Origin: Ceratotherium simum simum
Taxonomy: Eukaryota > Chordata > Mammalia > Perissodactyla > Rhinocerotidae
NCBI RefSeq assembly: GCF_000283155.1
Contig: NW_004454163.1
Span: forward strand, 2,088,185 to 2,152,184
Direction of reading: 5' to 3'
Length of the DNA stretch: 64,000 nucleotides
Both the position numbers and the translations under genes were made by a program. This document shows, one piece after another, positions 59,076 through 64,000 of this stretch (its first letter is position 1; each line of letters opens with the position of its first letter). The notes beneath the pieces are model-generated. The model had not been told where the DNA came from. It saw only the letters and a list, made by a program, of their open reading frames with translations, and did not search any database.

Positions 59076-59230
59076 TTTCATTTATTGCATCATTACTGAA
59101 TAAACCTAGGGAAATTTTTACTGATAGGAGCAGTTAACAAATTTTGATGACAGCACACTACATCATATGTGTCCAAGTTGTGACACTGGTATGTGGCATG
59201 ATACACCTGGAAGTTTTTCTTTATCACAGC
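59076..59230. other. Short unassigned stretch between LTR-like segments
   Basis: Nothing recognised. Confidence 0.4.
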
Positions 59231-59789
59231 TGTTGGGGAGGAAAACTGACTTTTCCTCCACCTTTCTAGGTTCCTTATTACAGGATACCCCCCCACCCTG
59301 TGTGTAATAAAAGACAAATTAACAGGAGAAAAACAGACAGAAGTTTAATAACATGTATACCTTCTGTATACATGGGAGATACCCAGGGAAACTGAGTAAC
59401 TCCGGAAACAGCCCAAGTCACCACCTTAAATACCATCTCCTGCTAAAGACAAAAGAAAGATGTTTGGGCGAGGGGAAAAGGGAGCCAATTATGGGAGGTT
59501 ACCAGGAAAAGCACAGTAAACTAGGATAAGGTTTAAGTCAACCCCCTCTCCATTGATAAGAATTTCTAGAGTTTTGGTCATCTTCCTCTTCCTAGTACAT
59601 AGAGAGAGACACCCTTACAAGTGGAGATTTTCCTTCTAAGTGTAAATATCTCTGAGAAGAGACTTTTGTAACTTCCACTTGGTTTTCAGAGCTTCTCCTG
59701 ACTCCATTGTTTTGGGGAAAAACCAGCTCAAAATAATCCTCATGACAAAGAGGTGTATTTCGGGGTGGCATATTCTACTCCCTTTCACA
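59231..59789 (-). mobile_element. Solo LTR of an endogenous retrovirus (reverse)
   Basis: The plus strand starts TGTTGGGGAGGAAAAC, then has 'agacaaattaacaggagaaa', 'cagaagtttaataacatgta' and 'catgggagatacccagggaa', and closes with 'gacaaagaggtgtatttcgg' and 'actccctttcaca'. Its complement starts TGTGAAAGGGAGTAG and ends in CA. The closing block of the complement ('ttattaaacttctgtctg', 'ctcctgttaatttgtc') resembles that of the LTR at 24004-24807, so the two are related. No clear flanking duplication and no internal genes. Confidence 0.6.
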
Positions 59790-61949
59790 ACATTCAAGGA
59801 AAAGACCTCAATTTTACAGGAGGGTCGTTTTGCAGAACAATTTCAATTTTCTAGTTTCATTGGGAGATAAGAGTCATGATATTGTTATTCAGCATGTGAG
59901 TGTCATGGCCTATCTCATTTGCAAACTCCCCTCATCATCTTTTCCATATTCATTACAGAATAAAAGGCCATAGGATAATGGGTGGAATTGGACATGACAT
60001 TTATTCAAATCTCCTTGAGGTTGTAAAAAATAACCAGGTGGAGCAAACTTTATTTGTTCTTCCTGATGGATTCTCTGCATTTGTGGTGGATCATTTTAAT
60101 TAATGTATAAAGTACCAGTTAAGCTTATAAAAAAAATCTTTAAAACATTTGGCAGAGTGATGATTTACAGCGATCAAATTTCTAGTCATAGAAGAAACAC
60201 AGTGTTTTTATTATATACCGTTACACAATCTGTGCTATTACATCCAATGCAATGATACAGAGCACACTTCAGCAGCCAGGGTTTATCTGCTTCGATGCAA
60301 GATTTCACACATGACAGATTACAGATTATTATTGTGCAGCTCTATCATATCATCAGCTACCATTATTGCGTGGTAACCACATAGAGCTATATTTTAAATG
60401 GACTTCAGAAAACAAAACAAAGCAAAGCAAAAATCCTCGTTGAAGCAGTTTTAAACTAAAAGACATCACACTATTTTTAATATTGAAGTGATTTATCTTA
60501 GAAAATCTTGGCTTTACACTAGTCTGTATTCTAAATATTGTTATAATCCCAAATACATAGAAAAATTAAAATTCATGGCTAAATATCTTTACTGGATGGG
60601 GAACTGGATGAGATTACCATCCATATCAAATTCTAGGCTGTTCAAATCAAGGCAAGGGCTCACTTAAATTCAAATGTGTTATTCCCGATGTCCAATAAGA
60701 GTTTTTAATTACATGGATTAAATTTCTTTCACTGAAAATAAATTCACTCAACATCCTGCAAGTATGCTCTGGGGAAATTGAGAATACCAGTCTGCTTTTT
60801 ATATCAGCTCATTTCCAAACCAGGTGTATAAAAGCACTGACAAAGAAACAGCAAGGTATTTGCTGGTAACAGGTTTGCTCTTAGAAGAGTTTGCCAGTGA
60901 ACTCATTGGAAAAGACAGTTTGTTCAAGCTTCGTCAACTATCTTTCAATGATGCCTACTGCCCCCTGCTGATTCATCATAGAAATAGATCACTGCTTTCC
61001 TTCGGAAATTTACACACATGCCTTTCAGTAATTGAGAAGAGTAATGGGATAGATATATTCATTAAGACTTGATATTGTACACACATTTCCCCTCCCATAA
61101 CTATGTATAAAAATATTATTTCCATATCTAAATTCTGAAAAGCTCCTATTTAACTTGCCTTTTGTGTTCTCAATTGATTTTCTAATATCCTCCCTTTGAC
61201 CCAATACACCAGCTTATGTTATAAATCCAAAGTTAATGAAAACATAATTAGAGAAGACCACTTGAAGTGTGAAGAGCTTAATGTTTTAGGGCAATTGAAC
61301 AAGATTTATTCAGTAAGTCATAAATATATTTTCACTTTGAAAGTGGGTGTTTCACTTTTGACAGCTTCTTGTACATGATCCCTTGTCACACCAAGGTTAT
61401 AAATATATGCAGGAGAAGCATGTGCGTCACACATTTTCACATGACTTATGAGAAAGCCAAACCATGCATGTATTAATAATCATAAAATAATTTATCTCAT
61501 ATTTTAAAATATTGCACAAAAATCAATTAGATCATTTCTTTTTGATCATTTATGCCATTTGCTAGTAATTTGAGCAGATTGACAAAAAAATAAGCTTGCT
61601 TTTTATAATTTAAATAAGGATTCATGGAAATTTTGTTTCTTCAGCATGTATTAATCTGTAAAATGGAGCTTATTTCAACTACACTAAAGAGTTGCTGTAA
61701 AAAAGAAAATATTAACCAAATTCAGACCACAAGTCTAAGTTACAGGAAATAGTGTTCTAGCAAATTACTGCTGACGCTTTCAATAACTAGGGCCCAGGAG
61801 GAGTCCACACACAAAATGATATTCTAATAAGGCTTCTAAGGAGCCAGTCGCCATTTTTAAGTTGAGACTATAACCATTCATTTTTCTCTTCATCCTGAAT
61901 TACCAACCACAAGAACTGTGTTTCATTAAGTGAAAATAATACTTGTTAT
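59790..61949. other. Unassigned AT-rich sequence
   Basis: Short plus frames at 59900-60103 and 60824-61072 show no family motifs. 60150-60400 is repeat-poor with scattered CpG and could be conserved non-coding DNA, which cannot be judged here. No retroviral gene remnant is seen between the two LTR-like copies. Confidence 0.35.
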
Positions 61950-62470
61950 TGACAGTGATCTTTGAGATCATCTATAGTTACAGTATGTCAACACAAAATA
62001 ACTAGTAACCATTCTATAGATAAGAGAAATAAGGTGAGTTTTACTTGAGCCAGAGTGAGAATTACAACCCAGGAAGGCTGTAGAAAGCATTCCAGAGACT
62101 CATGGTTTTTAATACAGTCTGATATCTTTTCAGAACAAAGAACATACATTAAACACACCCAGGGTACATTTTCATCAAAGTTTCAAAGGGGTATTCAGTT
62201 GCAAATTAGCAGGTCTACATGACCCTGATGTCAGGAAAGGGACTAATCCAGGCGTCACCATTAGGGCATTACCAATAGGGTGTAGGAGGGGAAGTACACA
62301 TTCTTATCTTAAGAGAGTACATTCTTTACTTTAATGATTAAGCAGATGTACAATGTATGTTTGATAGAGGTAAGTCAGGCTTTTTAGTTCAAGCCGAATC
62401 AGTTTTGAACCCGAATAGTTACCCCATATACCTCAATACATGAACATCTCTTGTTAAATATCCCTACCAT
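61950..62470 (-). repeat. LTR-like repeat (reverse), second of a pair
   Basis: Same block order as 58560-59075: 'tgtcaacacaaaataactag', 'ttctatagataag', 'aagcagatgtacaatgtatg', 'caagccgaatcagttttg'. This copy is the better preserved one in its middle part ('gtgagttttacttgagccag'). Confidence 0.5.
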
Positions 62471-62842
62471 TTCACTTGGAAAGCCTGTGAGAGCATGCTG
62501 TTAAAAACATTAAAAGAAATAAAATCTCAGCAAAAATGGATAATAATGTAGTAATAATTATTAACTTGTAAGTAAAATAATTATTTTCATTTGCTTGTAT
62601 TTATCATTAGTTGTTTTAAAAGAATGCATATTTTATAAATTGCAAATTTTAATTAAAAAGTAATTAAATATTAATAAGTAAACACTCCAAATTATAATAC
62701 ATAAAGTCAATTTTTCTTTAAATGAGGTAATTGGTATTTAATTATTAGATATACAGGTTAAGTATTATCAGAGATTGTAAGTAAATGCATAACAAAGAAT
62801 TAGATAAATTTTCATGTTTATGTATTACAACTATTGTATATA
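62471..62842. other. Very AT-rich unassigned sequence
   Basis: Nothing recognised. Confidence 0.45.
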
Positions 62843-62859
62843 AGTAGTAATGTATTTTT

Positions 62860-63154
62860 TTTTTTTTTGTGAGGATGATCAGCCCTGAGCTAACATCCAT
62901 GCTAATCCTCCTCTTTTTTGTTGAGGAAGACTGGCTCTTAGCTAACATCTATTGCCAATCCTCCTCCTTTTTTTTTCCACCAAAGCCCCAGTAGATAGTC
63001 CTATGTCATAGCTGCACATCCTTCTAGTTGCTATATGTGGGACGAGGCCTCAGCATGGCCAGAGGAGCGGTGCGTTGGTTTGCGCCCGGGATCCAAACCC
63101 GGGCCGCCGGTAGCAGAGCGCAAGCACTTAACCACTAAGCCACAGGGCCGGACC
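62860..63154 (-). mobile_element. Long ERE SINE (295 bp, reverse), young
   Basis: T-run, two successive modules ('cagccctgagctaacatcca' and 'ctggctcttagctaacatct'), 'accaaagccccagtagatag', 'cctcagcatggccagaggag', 'gggatccaaacccgggccgc' and the terminal 'cacagggccggacc'. It is flanked by AGTAGTAATGTATTTTT at 62843-62859 and 63155-63171, a perfect 17-bp duplication. Confidence 0.96.
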
Positions 63155-63171
63155 AGTAGTAATGTATTTTT

Positions 63172-63506
63172 GTTTAAGCAAGACACTTACATCAACAAGT
63201 AGAAGATTACTATCTACCAGACGCAAATATTTGCAGCCTATCAGATGATACAACACCATATGATTTAATTTTTGTCATAAAATTAAGAGTTATAGCCCTG
63301 AATATTCCATGCTCATGACTCAAAAATTCTGCCCAAATTTATGACTTGTTCTTGGATTATCCAGTCAGAAAAGAGCAGGGGGGACTAATGAGAGAAAAAT
63401 CTACTTCACCGCAGTGCTTACTCCAGTATCTCCCTTAGAATGGGCTTTTCCTTAAGTGTCACCAATTAAATTTGTTCTACTTAAACATCAATAAAAGATT
63501 ATGTTT

Positions 63507-63538
<32 letters not shown>

Positions 63539-64000
63539 ATGTATTGAACATTTCCAGGATATTTAAACTGATTAATCTATAGATTTTCTTTCTAGATTCT
63601 GAGTATTACAATTTATTTTAATATTTCCCTATATCCAGAGAAATATATGTATGTTTACTCAACTGACTGTTTTTTCCTAAAGAAAGCATTGGTGATAGAA
63701 CTATAACCTGAAAGTAAGCACATAGCTTTCTTGAAATTAGTTTCAAATTTTTACTGATTTTTCAGAATACAAAAAATGAAATGTAAACTATTCTTAGAAC
63801 TGGAAATTTGCATGTGACTCTCAGAGATGCTGAGAATTCAGAAGTGGAGATAAAAATGCCCTAAAATTATTCTTCTTAGTAGAATAATTAAAGAAATGCT
63901 TTCTAAGCATTGATTTAGACATTAGGAACACTGGATTCTAATATTGCCATGGTCTCTAACAAGTTGCGTAATCTTGATAAATCATTATACCCTATGATCT
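63172..64000. other. Unassigned AT-rich sequence with a (TG)n tract
   Basis: A TG run of about 36 bases occupies 63504-63541. Nothing else is recognised up to the right edge. Confidence 0.5.

Noticed and set aside
58560..62470. Complete endogenous provirus
   Set aside because: No retroviral protein remnant between the two LTR-like segments and an unrelated solo LTR lies inside; kept only as an open question.
1..64000. CRISPR arrays, operons, phage or bacterial systems
   Set aside because: No spaced identical repeats or gene clusters; the repeats are mammalian interspersed elements and microsatellites.

Overview
The window is mammalian nuclear DNA: AT-rich, made mostly of layered interspersed repeats, with no bacterial-style gene organisation. 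The diagnostic repeat is a tRNA-derived SINE present in twelve copies with clear ERE (equine repetitive element) features. These are a GGGGCTGGCC-type head, pol III A/B-box-like motifs, a CATGCTGTGG core, a module reading GAGCTAACATC on the reverse strand, and A-rich tails. Most copies have intact target-site duplications. Together with young perissodactyl-type LINE-1 ends (1-326 and 45047-45329), this points to a perissodactyl, most likely Equus. Older shared mammalian repeats (MIR, L2, L1M, MLT1, Tigger, hAT) form the background.

No complete protein-coding host gene is recognisable. All open frames over 60 codons are repeat-derived or look like chance frames. The window reads as a gene desert or the inside of very large introns. 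Three short plus-strand segments with good splice signals and an open frame (18176-18220, 22490-22660, 42211-42293) are listed as candidate exons only.

Layout. 1-326: inverted 5' end of an L1 running off the left edge. 330-7295: MIRs, a tandem ERE pair, two related LTR-like repeats and plain AT-rich sequence. 7300-13145: a nearly full-length ancient L1 in reverse, with decayed ORF2 and partial ORF1, interrupted by an ERE with a perfect 18-bp duplication. 13146-26470: mostly unassigned sequence with three EREs, a tetranucleotide tract and one solo LTR. 26475-28335: an L2 with recognisable reverse-transcriptase sequence, split by an LTR-like insertion. 29400-33460: L1 fragments, then an ERV-type LTR interrupted by a GC-rich poly(A)-tailed insert that looks like a retrocopy. 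37639-40618: an almost complete Tigger-type DNA transposon flanked by TA, with a decayed DDE transposase on the minus strand. 43862-45521: a rearranged L1 piece, and a small poly(A)-tailed retrocopy with a 15-bp target duplication into which an L1 end later jumped. 46285-50400: a plus-strand L1 interrupted by an ERE, a hAT transposon with BED-finger/transposase remains and an 8-bp duplication, and an MLT1-type LTR with a 5-bp duplication. 53310-64000: MIRs, microsatellites, five EREs and three reverse-oriented LTR-like segments.

Nothing here works together as a pathway. The informative content is the order of insertions: L2/MIR/old L1 first, then hAT, Tigger and MLT1, then EREs and young L1s. 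No new biological system is claimed. The best leads are the two retrocopies with unidentified parent transcripts, the nested hAT, the ERE module duplications and the three candidate exons.
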